Source: Bacteroidetes bacterium GWF2_35_48 (lineage in GTDB: Bacteria > Bacteroidota > Bacteroidia > Bacteroidales > GWF2-35-48). From it: a stretch of 64,000 bases of DNA. Positions 9,285-18,465 of this stretch are shown here, piece after piece. Under the pieces are notes generated by a model, which had not been told where the DNA came from, did no database searches, and saw only the letters and a program-made list of their open reading frames with translations. The position numbers and the translations under genes are program-made. The stretch is from contig MEOG01000097.1 in NCBI GenBank assembly GCA_001769125.1, forward strand, positions 1 through 64,000. The letters run 5' to 3'. Within the stretch, counting starts at the first letter, position 1. Every line of letters begins with the position of its first letter.

Positions 9285-10148
9285 TTAGGCTTTATTCATC
9301 AAAATATCTACAATAACAGCAATTCCAAACAACACGCTGGCAATTCCATTTGTTGTAAAAAAAGCAATATTCAATCTGCTTATATCTTTTGGTTTTATTA
9401 TTACATGCTGATAAAATAATAAGGCAACAAACAGCGCAGTTCCAATCCAGTAGAACAATCCGAATTCTCCGATATAACCGGAAATAAACAACAGCGCAAC
9501 AACGATCAAATGTAAAAGGGAAGAAAGATATAGCGATAATTTTCGTCCTATTAAAACAGGAATTGATTTTAAATTTTCTTTTCTGTCGAAATCCTCATCC
9601 TGCAAGGCATAGAGGATATCAAAACCACTAACCCAGAAAAGAACAATCAAAGAAAATATTACAGGAATTAAATGAAATTCGGCAGTTACAGAAATGTATG
9701 CGCCAATTGGAGCAAGAGCAAGACCCAAGCCTAATATAAAATGGCAAAGAGCAGTGAATTGTTTTGTATAGCTATAGCCTAAAATAACAATCAACGCCAC
9801 CGGAGATAATATAAAAGTAAGATAATTTATAAAATATGCAGAAAGGCAAAACAATACAGAATTAATAATAATAAAAGTAATGACAGCCCGCTCGCTTATT
9901 AATCCCGCTGGGACTTCACGCATACTTGTTCTTTTATTTTTTTTATCAATACTCCTGTCAAGATAACGATTAAATCCCATAGCAGCATTGCGGGCAAAAA
10001 TCATACACAACACTACAAATAAAAATAATTTCCAGTCTATTGTATAGCCACTGCTCTTTACGCCCATAAAAAAACCAATCATTGCAAAAGGCATTGCAAA
10101 AAGTGTGTGACTAAATTTAATGAAAGAAAAATATTTCAGGATGCTCAT
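9285..10148 (-). CDS. ubiA: UbiA-family polyprenyltransferase
   Basis: 287 residues with about eight hydrophobic helices: an inner-membrane enzyme that joins a polyprenyl diphosphate to an aromatic acid in quinone synthesis. The two Asp-rich metal and diphosphate sites are visible as NRYLDRSIDKKNKRT near residue 60 and ALQDEDFDRKENLKS near residue 180. The pattern is that of the 4-hydroxybenzoate-type subgroup. In Bacteroidota such proteins often serve menaquinone synthesis by the futalosine route (MqnP), so the substrate is uncertain. It starts 11 bp after the stop of the SpoU methylase gene, so the two are probably co-transcribed. Confidence 0.85.
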   Translation of the reverse strand: MSILKYFSFIKFSHTLFAMPFAMIGFFMGVKSSGYTIDWKLFLFVVLCMIFARNAAMGFNRYLDRSIDKKNKRTSMREVPAGLISERAVITFIIINSVLFCLSAYFINYLTFILSPVALIVILGYSYTKQFTALCHFILGLGLALAPIGAYISVTAEFHLIPVIFSLIVLFWVSGFDILYALQDEDFDRKENLKSIPVLIGRKLSLYLSSLLHLIVVALLFISGYIGEFGLFYWIGTALFVALLFYQHVIIKPKDISRLNIAFFTTNGIASVLFGIAVIVDILMNKA

Positions 10149-10159
10149 TTATACAGTAT

Positions 10160-10942
10160 TTATTTATTGCCCTGCCTCAAACATCTACGTTTAAATTCGC
10201 TACAAAATATGGCTGCAGCAACCGATACATTTAACGATTCGGAAGTTCTTTGATTAACTGAAAAAGATGGTATAAAAATTTTATTTGAAATAAATGGAAA
10301 TACAGAATCGGATACTCCCTTACCCTCATTTCCGAGTATTAAAATCCCCTTTTCGCTTAATTCATGCGTATAAACAGATGCTCCATCCAAAAATGTTCCA
10401 TAAACAGGAAAATCATTGGGAATTTCAGATAAAAATTCAGGCAAATTTCTATAGATTACATTCACTCTGAAAACAGCACCCATACTTGCTTGCACAACTT
10501 TAGGATTATAAACATCTACAGAATCAGGAGAACAGATAATATTTTTTATTCCAAACCAATCAGCGGTTCGCAGAATTGTGCCTATATTTCCAGGATTCTG
10601 AATGCAATCCAATGCAATAATTAATTCACTTGAATAATCAATATTTAAACTCTTATTATTTGGAATTTTCACCAAAGCAAAAACATCAGAAACCGACTGA
10701 AGTAAAGATATTCGCTCAATTTCAGCCCGATTAGCTTCAATAAGCTCGTTAATATTTTTGTTTGTGATATTAATATTTCCAGAAATCCAGGCAGGAGTTG
10801 CAACCAGCAAAAGAACATCAAAGCCGGATGAAAGCAATTCAGTACACATCTTATTGCCTTCCACTATAAAAACGCCCTCATTATCCCTAACCTTTTTTTG
10901 ATGAAAAGATTTTATGTGAGAAATTTTATTTTTACTAAGCAT
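10160..10942 (-). CDS. SpoU/TrmH-family RNA 2'-O-ribose methyltransferase
   Basis: 260 residues. SAM-dependent methylation of a ribose 2'-OH in rRNA or tRNA by a trefoil-knot (SPOUT) domain. The N-terminal third has the substrate-binding substructure (HQKKVRDNEGVFIVEG). The three SpoU motifs follow: NPGNIGTILRTADWFG near residue 130, ILGNEGKGVS near 205, and IPSFSVNQRTSESLNVSVA near 225. Family is certain; the target nucleotide cannot be told from sequence. First gene of a likely pair with the UbiA gene. Confidence 0.9.
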   Translation of the reverse strand: MLSKNKISHIKSFHQKKVRDNEGVFIVEGNKMCTELLSSGFDVLLLVATPAWISGNINITNKNINELIEANRAEIERISLLQSVSDVFALVKIPNNKSLNIDYSSELIIALDCIQNPGNIGTILRTADWFGIKNIICSPDSVDVYNPKVVQASMGAVFRVNVIYRNLPEFLSEIPNDFPVYGTFLDGASVYTHELSEKGILILGNEGKGVSDSVFPFISNKIFIPSFSVNQRTSESLNVSVAAAIFCSEFKRRCLRQGNK

Positions 10943-10956
10943 CGTTTGAATATAAA

Positions 10957-10993
10957 AAAAAGCTTCACCAATATAAAATAGTGAAGCTTTTCT
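10957..10993 (-). terminator. Intrinsic terminator after the DUF4476 gene
   Basis: AAAAGCTTCAC (10959-10969) pairs with GTGAAGCTTTT (10982-10992) across a 12-nt loop. Read on the minus strand it ends in a T-run. It lies between the stop of the DUF4476 gene and the start of the SpoU gene and separates the two units. Confidence 0.85.
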
Positions 10994-11008
10994 ATAAGGA
11001 AAAAATTA

Positions 11009-12388
11009 TTATTTACCTGTTCTGATGTATTCGTCGAGTTTTGAAATGGAAGCATCGAATTGGAAAGCTTCATTTACCTGATAATAATTATCAATATCGC
11101 AGGATTTTTTATATGCATATTTTGCAAATTCAAGGCGCGCATCTTCAAAATCAAAACTTTGAATTAACTCTTTAATCTGAGAAACAAGCATACAATTGGC
11201 ATCTGCAATTTGTTTAGCGACCATTAATTTTGCCTGAGAGAAATTTTTGGAATCAATGTTCTTTTTAGCCGTAGCAAATGATTCTGCAGTCATTGGGTTG
11301 TTACAATTTATTTTGCCATTGTAACCCGGGACAACAGACTGGTTCGTAGTTTGATTTTTCACACCAATTTTATTTCCATGAACAAGATTTCCGCCCATTG
11401 GTTTCGCTCCGGCATTGTTATTATTTGCATTTGGATTTGGTTTACCCGTTACATGATTTCCATGATCAACAGAAGATTCTGACTTACCCCCTGAAGAAGC
11501 CTGTCCTGATTGACCTGCATTAACTGAAACTCCTACAGAACTCGACTGGTTGGAACTTCCAGCATTCACAGAAACACTAACAGAGCCCGATTGGTTGCTC
11601 CCTGTGGATGCAGCAGCAGAAGAAGAGCTGGTGTTATCTTTTGCGCCTCCTGCTACAGCAGATGATGTACTGGAATTATCTTTTGCTCCTCCTGCAGCAG
11701 ATGAATGCGCTCCATGCTTGCCTTTATTATCTTTCGGTTTATCTGTTTTCCCATGCCCTTTGTCATGCCCTTTATCATGAGCTTTTCCCTGCCCTGAACC
11801 TTGCCCTGCGCCATAACTATCAGATGCTTTACTATCTTTAGTTCCGGTTCCTGTTGAGCTAACAGAAACATTTCCCGAAGCGTCATTACCTCCAGAAGAA
11901 ATATTAACATTTACATTAACAGTTCCTCCACCATCAGAACCTGAACCAGAAGTTGTAGACGTCGTGTTCATTGAAACATTCGTATTTGTATTTGTGTTTT
12001 GCGTAGTGCCTCTGTAGGGAACAACAGTCTGAGCTTTTGCATTAGCAACTCTGCTCGCTTGAGAAAGAGGAATTTGATTTTTTGGGCTTAAATCATACCG
12101 TCCCGATTTTTTATGAATATAAAAAGTAGACTCCATGCCATTTTCCAACACTAAAGGCTTATTAACTTCATCAATAAAACCATTTTCAAAAACAATACGA
12201 ACATTATGACTTGTACCCTGAATATCCAGAATTTTCACATTTGATTCAGGATACTGATGCTGGGCATTTCCATCAATATAAATTGTAAAACGCTCGCCAA
12301 GTTCTGAATAAAAAACTGCGAATGGATTCTGCGTATAAGCTGATAGGGTTAGAATAAATCCTAAAAAGACAAAGGTTAATTTTTTCAT
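11009..12388 (-). CDS. Secreted DUF4476 protein with a low-complexity linker
   Basis: About 459 residues from the ATG at 12388, which opens a signal peptide (MKKLTFVFLGFILTLSAYTQ). Residues 20-110 form a small beta domain. Residues 120-350 are low complexity, rich in Ser, Gly, Asn, Lys and His (SGSVSVSVNAG-type repeats, a KGHDKGHGK stretch), looking like a flexible extracytoplasmic linker. The final 95 residues (NPMTAESFATAKKNI to KLDEYIRTG) match the DUF4476 helical domain seen in Bacteroidota surface proteins. Role unknown. It has its own promoter inside the end of murQ and its own terminator. Confidence 0.8.
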   Translation of the reverse strand: MKKLTFVFLGFILTLSAYTQNPFAVFYSELGERFTIYIDGNAQHQYPESNVKILDIQGTSHNVRIVFENGFIDEVNKPLVLENGMESTFYIHKKSGRYDLSPKNQIPLSQASRVANAKAQTVVPYRGTTQNTNTNTNVSMNTTSTTSGSGSDGGGTVNVNVNISSGGNDASGNVSVSSTGTGTKDSKASDSYGAGQGSGQGKAHDKGHDKGHGKTDKPKDNKGKHGAHSSAAGGAKDNSSTSSAVAGGAKDNTSSSSAAASTGSNQSGSVSVSVNAGSSNQSSSVGVSVNAGQSGQASSGGKSESSVDHGNHVTGKPNPNANNNNAGAKPMGGNLVHGNKIGVKNQTTNQSVVPGYNGKINCNNPMTAESFATAKKNIDSKNFSQAKLMVAKQIADANCMLVSQIKELIQSFDFEDARLEFAKYAYKKSCDIDNYYQVNEAFQFDASISKLDEYIRTGK

Positions 12389-12412
12389 AGAATTAAATTT
12401 TAAATATTTACA

Positions 12413-12444
12413 CAAAGTTAAAACAAAAAAATCATTTTTTCAAG
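12413..12444 (-). promoter_or_regulatory. Promoter of the DUF4476 gene
   Basis: Minus-strand TAACTTTG (complement of 12413-12420) with TTG (complement of 12442-12444) 21 bp upstream fits the Bacteroidota consensus. The -33 part lies inside the last codons of murQ. Confidence 0.5.
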
Positions 12445-13235
12445 CCAAAATTAATGGCATTACGAACAGAACCATGATTCGCAAGTAAAATTGCAGCTTC
12501 ATCCTTTGAAATCATGAACTTTTCAGCAATCATGCCCATTGCCCTTTCATGCAATTTTTTATTGAGAATTTGCAAATCATACATTTTGTTTCCCTGAATG
12601 CGACCAAGTCCGATCATAACAGAAGTAGAAATCATATTGAGCACTAATTTTGTTGCAGTACCGGCTTTCATTCTTGTACTTCCGGTAACAAATTCCGGAC
12701 CAACAATAACTTCAATTGTAGTACCGGATTCTTTAGCAAGCGGCGTATTCAGATTGCAGGTAAACGAACCCGTTGGAATATTATGCAGATTACAATTCTG
12801 TAGCGCGCCGACAACATAAGGAGTATATCCAGAACTTGATATTCCGAATACAAAGTCTTTTTCACAAACATTGAATTCTTTTAAGGCATTCCAACCCTCG
12901 TGAAAATCATCCTCCGCACCTTCCACTGCTTCTGATAGTGCATTCTTGCCTCCTGCAATTATTCCAATAATTTTATCTGCTAAACCAAAAGTAGGAAAAC
13001 ATTCTGCTGCATCTAAAACGCCTAAACGTCCGCTTGTACCAGCGCCAATATAAAATAACCGTCCGTTTTTCCTTAATATAGGGATAATTATTGAAACCAA
13101 TTTTTCTATCTGGGGAATAACTTTTTCTACAGCAATAGAAACTGTTTTGTCTTCTGCATTGATATTGCACAAAATGTCTTTAACAGAAGCATTTTCAAGG
13201 TTATTATAATATGATTCTGCCTCAGTAATTTTCAC
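12432..13235 (-). CDS. murQ: N-acetylmuramic acid 6-phosphate etherase
   Basis: 267 residues, somewhat shorter than the roughly 300 of the E. coli enzyme. Cytoplasmic; cleaves the lactyl ether of MurNAc-6-phosphate to give GlcNAc-6-phosphate in cell-wall recycling. The SIS sugar-phosphate domain shows YIGAGTSGRLGVLDAAE near residue 61, including the catalytic Glu, then GISSSGYTPYV and GSTRMKAGTATKLVLNM. The gene begins 3 bp after the stop of the BY-kinase gene, so peptidoglycan recycling is tied to the polysaccharide export operon here. Confidence 0.93.
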   Translation of the reverse strand: MKITEAESYYNNLENASVKDILCNINAEDKTVSIAVEKVIPQIEKLVSIIIPILRKNGRLFYIGAGTSGRLGVLDAAECFPTFGLADKIIGIIAGGKNALSEAVEGAEDDFHEGWNALKEFNVCEKDFVFGISSSGYTPYVVGALQNCNLHNIPTGSFTCNLNTPLAKESGTTIEVIVGPEFVTGSTRMKAGTATKLVLNMISTSVMIGLGRIQGNKMYDLQILNKKLHERAMGMIAEKFMISKDEAAILLANHGSVRNAINFGLKK

Positions 13236-13238
13236 AAA

Positions 13239-15692
13239 TTAAATTTCTTCAGCTTTAGTATTTCTTCTTATTTTAGATGTAATAGCAAAAAGAATTTTTC
13301 CGATAATATTCAGCTTTCGCTCTTCCTCTTCATAGTATCCACCGCCGTAGCCGTAGCCATAACCGTAGCCGTAGCCATAGCCATAACCGTAGCCATAACC
13401 ATAACTATATCCATATTTATAACCATAAGATTTTCTCACGTCAACATCATTGATGAGCACGCAAAGATTTTTCATTTTTTTATTATTGCTCAAATCGTTC
13501 ATGAGATCCACAACATTTTTATGCGAATAATTCTGACGTACAACAAAAATATTAGCATCACAATAAGAAGCAACAAGTAAAGCATCTGTTACCAATGCAA
13601 CAGGAGGCGTATCAATGATAATATAATCAAAAAAATCTTTCGCATGATTGATAAAATCAGCCATTCTTTCTGTTTCTATCAATTCAGCAGGATTTGGGGG
13701 AACCGGACCTGATAATACAATAGAGAGGTTGTCAATATCCGTTTTTAAAACAACTTCATCAAAAGAATTTTTATTAATAAGATAAGAACTCAGACCAATC
13801 TCATTTGTTAAACCGAAAACTTTATGCGTCTTAGGCTTTCTTAAATCAAGGCTAATGAGCAAGGTTTTCCGGTTAGACATCGCTATAATCGCTGCCAGAT
13901 TTACAGCGCAAAATGTTTTTCCTTCACCGCTGACAGTAGAAGTAATTGATAAAACAACTTTTTCTTTAGGTGTTAAATAATTCAGGTTGGTTCTGATAGT
14001 TCTGAAAGACTCTGAAATAGACGATTTAGGACTATCAAATACAGGAATATCGCTTTCTTTCAGATTATGACCAATTACACCGATAATAGGAACATTGGTT
14101 TTATTTTCAATATCACTACGGCTTTGAATTCTGTTGTTTAAAAAATCTCTTAGAATAATTACAATAAGTGGAATTAAAAAACCAATTATCAGTGCGATGA
14201 TTGTATTATAAGATTTCTTTGGTTGAATCTGTTCTGCATTGTCTTTGCGCGCACAATCCAAGACTCTGTTATCTGCAATATTTGAAGCCTGGGCAATACC
14301 TGCTTCAGCGCGTTTTTGCAAAAGAAACGTGTAAATATTATCACTCAGCTTGTATTTTCTGTCAATAGTAACAAATTCTCTTTCAGTAACGGGAAGCTTT
14401 TGCATTTCAACATTCACGAGAGCAATTCTTTTATTAATTTCAGTTAAAGTTATTTCATTTCCTTTAACAATATTTTTAATATTTTCTATTAATGCTTCAC
14501 GGGCATTTTTAATTTTCATGTCAATCGCTTTCAAAGAAGGATTCGACTCTTTATAAGTATAAAGAAGTTCTCCTTTTTGGTTATACAAAGCACTTAACTG
14601 CATTATTAACTGATTTAACAATGGGTCGCCAATACCCATGATGGATGGAGAAATTACTTCATTTAAATTGTTTTTATTTTCTATATAATTAAGCAGATAC
14701 GTGTAATATTTATCTTTAACAAGAACAGCAGCTTTTTCGCTTTGAAGATTTTCCATTCTAGAAAATACAGACATTCCCTCTTGAGAAATATTCAAAATAT
14801 TATTTCCAAGTTTAAAATTTTTCAGATTATTTTCTGCTATCTGAAGAGAATCCTTAATATCTCCTAATTGCAAATCAATAAAACTGATGGTATTCGTAGC
14901 AATTTTGTTTTTTTCCAGTAAGCCGGACTGAATAAATACATCCATTAATTTGTTCAGGTAATTAACTTCTTTTTGAATATTATTTCCATCAATTTTTAAT
15001 GATAAAATGCTCCCATCTTTATCTAATCTTTCAATTTGGACTGCGCTTTTATATTTATTGGTTAAAATATTTACATCATTAATAATAAAAAAATACTCTT
15101 TTGTTTTATTTATTTTTTGATAATTAAAAAAAGCGGGGTTCTTTTTAATAACAAAATTAAATTCATAGGTATTAAATCTCTGCCCAAACAAAAGAACTTT
15201 CTCCATTGATGGATCGTCTTCATTGTATATTTTTATTTCATTCTCGGAAAGGATTTTAACAAAAACTTTTTTCCCGTATTTCTGATCAAAAGAAGTATCT
15301 ATTTCAATAATGTAGTGCGCAGTATTATACTGTTCAGTAGTATTTATACGTCCCTGTTCAAAATAAGATACCTGAAAATCTAGTTCCCTTATTGCTCTAT
15401 TCACAATAGAGTAAGAACTTAAAATACCTATTTCGTTTTGCAGATTTTTTCGGGTTTTAAACATATCTCCCCCCGGAATAACATTCTCCATCCCATATTT
15501 TAACTGATCTGCATTTCTTATGAGCATCGTAGATTCAACGCTGTAAACCGGAATAGTATATCTGTTTTTATAATATGCCGCAGCATAAGCAATGGCAAGA
15601 GAAAGAACAAACCAATACCAGTTTGATAAAATCCGGAAAAAATATTTTTTAAAATCTATACTTTCCTCTTTAAATTCCTGATTTGTCTGCAT
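13239..15692 (-). CDS. wzc: Wzc-like polysaccharide co-polymerase and BY-kinase
   Basis: 817 residues. An N-terminal membrane segment (about 20-40), a large periplasmic Wzz-type region with coiled-coil helices (about 60-490), a second membrane segment (about 500-525), then a cytoplasmic tyrosine kinase domain: Walker A TVSGEGKTF near 587, A' LLISLDLRKPK near 613, Walker B DYIIIDTPP near 690. The C-terminal tyrosine cluster (about 754-786) is an almost pure Tyr-Gly alternation. Autophosphorylation of this tail controls chain length and export with Wza. Its start overlaps the stop of the wza gene by one base (TAATG), implying coupled translation. Confidence 0.92.
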   Translation of the reverse strand: MQTNQEFKEESIDFKKYFFRILSNWYWFVLSLAIAYAAAYYKNRYTIPVYSVESTMLIRNADQLKYGMENVIPGGDMFKTRKNLQNEIGILSSYSIVNRAIRELDFQVSYFEQGRINTTEQYNTAHYIIEIDTSFDQKYGKKVFVKILSENEIKIYNEDDPSMEKVLLFGQRFNTYEFNFVIKKNPAFFNYQKINKTKEYFFIINDVNILTNKYKSAVQIERLDKDGSILSLKIDGNNIQKEVNYLNKLMDVFIQSGLLEKNKIATNTISFIDLQLGDIKDSLQIAENNLKNFKLGNNILNISQEGMSVFSRMENLQSEKAAVLVKDKYYTYLLNYIENKNNLNEVISPSIMGIGDPLLNQLIMQLSALYNQKGELLYTYKESNPSLKAIDMKIKNAREALIENIKNIVKGNEITLTEINKRIALVNVEMQKLPVTEREFVTIDRKYKLSDNIYTFLLQKRAEAGIAQASNIADNRVLDCARKDNAEQIQPKKSYNTIIALIIGFLIPLIVIILRDFLNNRIQSRSDIENKTNVPIIGVIGHNLKESDIPVFDSPKSSISESFRTIRTNLNYLTPKEKVVLSITSTVSGEGKTFCAVNLAAIIAMSNRKTLLISLDLRKPKTHKVFGLTNEIGLSSYLINKNSFDEVVLKTDIDNLSIVLSGPVPPNPAELIETERMADFINHAKDFFDYIIIDTPPVALVTDALLVASYCDANIFVVRQNYSHKNVVDLMNDLSNNKKMKNLCVLINDVDVRKSYGYKYGYSYGYGYGYGYGYGYGYGYGYGGGYYEEEERKLNIIGKILFAITSKIRRNTKAEEI
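13335..13430. repeat. 6-bp-period coding microsatellite (Tyr-Gly tract)
   Basis: Alternating TAT/TAC and GGN codons repeat with a 6-bp period (on the plus strand CCATAA/CCGTAG units). Slippage by one unit would remove or add one Tyr-Gly pair without breaking the frame. A matching tract lies in the second BY-kinase gene at 43548-43660. Confidence 0.8.
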
Positions 15693-16480
15693 TAAATTCT
15701 GAATTTAATAAAACTATACACGACAATAAAAGATGATATCAGCGACAAAATAATGGAAATATTCGTCCAACCCTGACGGAAACCCTTTGCCTTGAGGGCT
15801 TCAACGTATACCACATCATTTGGTAATAAATAAAAATTTTCAGATGCAAGTATATTTGGGTCAGTTAAATCAACTCGAAATGTTACATGTCCTTTAACTG
15901 TAGGACGAATAATTAATACATTACGTCTGTCACCAAGATCTCTAACATCTCCGGCAAGAGCCATTGCTTCTAAAATTGAAATACGATTATTAACAACATG
16001 TTTAATTCCTGGTGAATTAACCTCCCCAAGCATTATTAATTTATAACTTGCTAATTTTACGATTACAGTTGCTTCATTAACCAAGGCATCAACTTTTTGC
16101 TGCAACAATATCTGAATACCAAATAATGTTGAGTCTTTTACAAAAATATCTCCAAGTACTGGAATCTTAATAAAACCTTTATCTGTTACGTTATAGCCGT
16201 TAAAAAAAGAATAATTTTCGATAGATATTACTCCTCCCGATGTAGATGATTCATTAAAAGAATTGAAAAGGGCTGTTACATCTTTGTTAAAACCGACAAC
16301 TCTGATAAAAAGTATATCATTAGCCTGTATTTTATAATCGGGCAAAAATTTTCTGTCTACACTATCTAATTGTTGTTTTGCAATATCGCGCAGATACCTT
16401 TGCTTATAGCCACATGAAGACATAAATATTCCGGCAAGCACTAAACCTATAATTAGCAGGCGAATTAAAATAATACGCAT
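15692..16480 (-). CDS. wza: Wza-like polysaccharide export lipoprotein
   Basis: About 262 residues from the ATG at 16480, chosen because it starts a lipoprotein signal (MRIILIRLLIIGLVLAGIF, lipobox MSSC). The longer open frame upstream reads through a foldback repeat. The mature part has the poly-export domain (YKIQANDILFIRVVG) and an SLBB beta-grasp domain (LGEVNSPGIKHVV, then ISILEAMALAGDV), ending in a hydrophobic C-terminal helix. Forms the outer-membrane channel for exported polysaccharide with the adjacent Wzc. First gene of the wza-wzc-murQ operon. Confidence 0.88.
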   Translation of the reverse strand: MRIILIRLLIIGLVLAGIFMSSCGYKQRYLRDIAKQQLDSVDRKFLPDYKIQANDILFIRVVGFNKDVTALFNSFNESSTSGGVISIENYSFFNGYNVTDKGFIKIPVLGDIFVKDSTLFGIQILLQQKVDALVNEATVIVKLASYKLIMLGEVNSPGIKHVVNNRISILEAMALAGDVRDLGDRRNVLIIRPTVKGHVTFRVDLTDPNILASENFYLLPNDVVYVEALKAKGFRQGWTNISIILSLISSFIVVYSFIKFRI

Positions 16481-16583
16481 AATATATCTAAATAAAACAG
16501 GCAAATTTACAAACATTTTACTGAAATTAATTATTTTTTTGCTTTTTTTGCAGAGAATGAATGTGGAGAGATAATAAAAGGCT

Positions 16584-16677
16584 GGTCGGAAGTTGAAAGT
16601 TGGAAGTTCGAAGTTCGAAGTAGGAAGTCGGAGCAAAGCCGCTTCTGACTTCGAGCTTCGAGCTTCGGACTTCCGGA
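16584..16677. repeat. GAAGTTCGAAGT foldback repeat
   Basis: The left arm is made of GGAAGTT/CGAAGTT units and the right arm of GACTTCGAGCTTCG units that pair with it imperfectly around a GGAGCAAAGCCGC centre. It fills the divergent gap between wza and folP. Its arms differ in sequence from the other intergenic palindromes. Confidence 0.6.
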
Positions 16678-16713
16678 TGGAAAAAACATTTTGCATACCA
16701 ATTTAATAATGAG

Positions 16714-17553
16714 ATGAAAAATTGCCCCAAATCTATAAATTGCAAAGGAAAGCTTCTTGAACTGGAGACACCTGTTGTTATAGGCATTATTAATATTACA
16801 CCCGATTCATTTTATAGAGGAAGCAGACTGCAACAAATTGAAGCCATTGAGAAAAAAATAAAGCTGCATATTGAAGAGGGCGCATCAATAATTGATATTG
16901 GCGCATTTTCTTCCCGACCCGGAGCTGAAATACCTGATGAAAAAACCGAATGGGTGCGTCTTCTACCTGCTCTTAATTTAATAACTGAAAAATTTCAAGA
17001 GATTATTTTTTCTTTGGATACTTTTCGTTCTTCCATTGCAGAAAAAGCTGTTTCTGATTTTAATATTTCAATAATAAACGATATTTCAGCAGGCAATCTT
17101 GATCCTAAAATGGTTGAGACTGTAGCGAAGCTGGCAGTTCCATATATCGCGATGCACATGCAGGGAACTCCGGATATAATGCAAGTAAATCCCAGTTACA
17201 AAAATATCTCGAATGAAATTATTCACTTTTTTTCTGATAAAATTTCAATTATGAAAGATGCAGGAATAAAGGATATCATTATAGATCCGGGATTCGGATT
17301 TGGGAAAACAATTGAACACAATTTTGAATTATTGCATAATTTGAATCTTTTGAAAATTCTTAATTGCCCGATTTTAGTCGGAATATCCAGAAAAGCGACT
17401 ATATATAAAACACTTGGAATAACACCAGAGGAAAGCCTTAATGGCACAACTGTTTTAAACACGTTAGCTCTTTCAAAAGGTGCATCAATATTACGAGTTC
17501 ACGATGTAAAACCTGCTGTGGAAGCCATAAAATTATTAACAACGGTATTATGA
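16714..17553 (+). CDS. folP: Dihydropteroate synthase
   Basis: 279 residues, normal length. Condenses p-aminobenzoate with hydroxymethyl-dihydropterin diphosphate in folate synthesis (cytoplasm). The TIM-barrel motifs are all present: GIINITPDSFYRGSR near residue 24, DIGAFSSRPGAE near 66, INDISAG near 111, MHMQGTP near 144, DPGFGFGKT near 192, VGISRKATIY near 225 and the closing RVHDV. The gene is alone in its direction after the wza divergence. Confidence 0.95.
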   Translation: MKNCPKSINCKGKLLELETPVVIGIINITPDSFYRGSRLQQIEAIEKKIKLHIEEGASIIDIGAFSSRPGAEIPDEKTEWVRLLPALNLITEKFQEIIFSLDTFRSSIAEKAVSDFNISIINDISAGNLDPKMVETVAKLAVPYIAMHMQGTPDIMQVNPSYKNISNEIIHFFSDKISIMKDAGIKDIIIDPGFGFGKTIEHNFELLHNLNLLKILNCPILVGISRKATIYKTLGITPEESLNGTTVLNTLALSKGASILRVHDVKPAVEAIKLLTTVL

Positions 17554-17555
17554 AA

Positions 17556-17594
17556 TCGTTCCATGCTTCGACAGGCTCAGCACAGGTGGAACGA
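17556..17594. repeat. Modular palindrome, arms TCGTTCCA/TGGAACGA
   Basis: Perfect 8-bp arms (17556-17563, 17587-17594) enclose GCTTCGACAGGCTCAGCAC. The core is shared, in the opposite orientation, with 4024-4067; the arms are not. It starts 2 bp after the folP stop and could act as its terminator. Confidence 0.7.
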
Positions 17595-17622
17595 CTCTAC
17601 AGTACCGTAAATATATATACAC

Positions 17623-18465
17623 ATGAAAAAAATAAAATCAACAACCTCTTTTGTTCACGACACAGAAACCAATGATGTTCTTTACAAACAATCATATATC
17701 GAATATGATGTAAATGGAAAAATAATAGTAACCGAAGACTGGGCTGATGATACAGATCTGACAACAAAAACCGTTTCAAAATATTCGGATAAAGGGAATA
17801 TAATTGAGGAAATCAATTACAGCTCTGAAGATGAAATCAGCGATAAGTCTGTATACATCAGAGATGAAAATGATGAGATAATAAAAGTTGAAAGAGAATA
17901 CGGCGATGGTTCAAATACAATTCAAATAGTTGAAACAGATAACGAAAATAAAACCCGCATTTATATTACAACTGACGAAGATGGGGCGTTTGAGGGAAAA
18001 GAATTTTATCAATTCAATGATCAGAAAAATATTACAGAAAAAATTATTTACAATTACGAAAATAAAATAGAAGAGCACATTAAATATGAGTATGAAGGAG
18101 AAAATATTATTCTTCAATCGGAATTTGAAGCCGACGGACGGCTTTTGTCAAACAAAAAATATGTATATGATGCAAACAACAACCTTACAGAAGTGCTTGC
18201 AACAAATGCAAAAGGAGCAATTATAAATAAAGCTACATATATTTATGACAGTCAAAACAGAATTATTGAACAAAAAATAAGTAATTCTTACCTGATTAAA
18301 ATTTCTTACAATGATGAAAATCACATCAAAACAGAAGAACGGTATAACAAGGTTGACCTGCTCGTTCAAAAAACAGAATTTCTTTATAACGAAGAGCAAT
18401 TACTGCTTGAGGAGAGAACCCCCCTCAGTCTTATATCATATAAATATGATTTTTTTGAAGAATGA
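17623..18465 (+). CDS. YD-repeat-like beta-solenoid protein of unknown function
   Basis: 280 residues, acidic, with no signal peptide or membrane segment. From about residue 25 to the end it consists of roughly 20-25-residue units with patterns such as YDVNGKIIVTEDW, YSDKGNIIEEI, YDANNNLTEVLA and YDSQNRIIEQKI. This resembles the YD/Rhs-type repeat (YD.xGxxxx) of Rhs proteins and antigen-43-like Bacteroidota proteins, but here it is short, without a toxin domain and apparently cytoplasmic. No function can be assigned. It lies just upstream of the tRNA used by the integrated element. Confidence 0.75.
   Translation: MKKIKSTTSFVHDTETNDVLYKQSYIEYDVNGKIIVTEDWADDTDLTTKTVSKYSDKGNIIEEINYSSEDEISDKSVYIRDENDEIIKVEREYGDGSNTIQIVETDNENKTRIYITTDEDGAFEGKEFYQFNDQKNITEKIIYNYENKIEEHIKYEYEGENIILQSEFEADGRLLSNKKYVYDANNNLTEVLATNAKGAIINKATYIYDSQNRIIEQKISNSYLIKISYNDENHIKTEERYNKVDLLVQKTEFLYNEEQLLLEERTPLSLISYKYDFFEE

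Noticed and set aside
11550-11780. Plus-strand open frames opposite the DUF4476 low-complexity linker
   Set aside because: Shadow frames caused by the biased Ser/Gly/Ala codons of the real gene.
13335-13430. Tyr-Gly tract as a sequencing or assembly artefact
   Set aside because: Two separate genes show it at the exact place of the BY-kinase tyrosine cluster, with mixed codons.
17623-18465. Rhs-type toxin
   Set aside because: YD-like units only; no signal, no core-closing motif and no C-terminal toxin domain or immunity gene.
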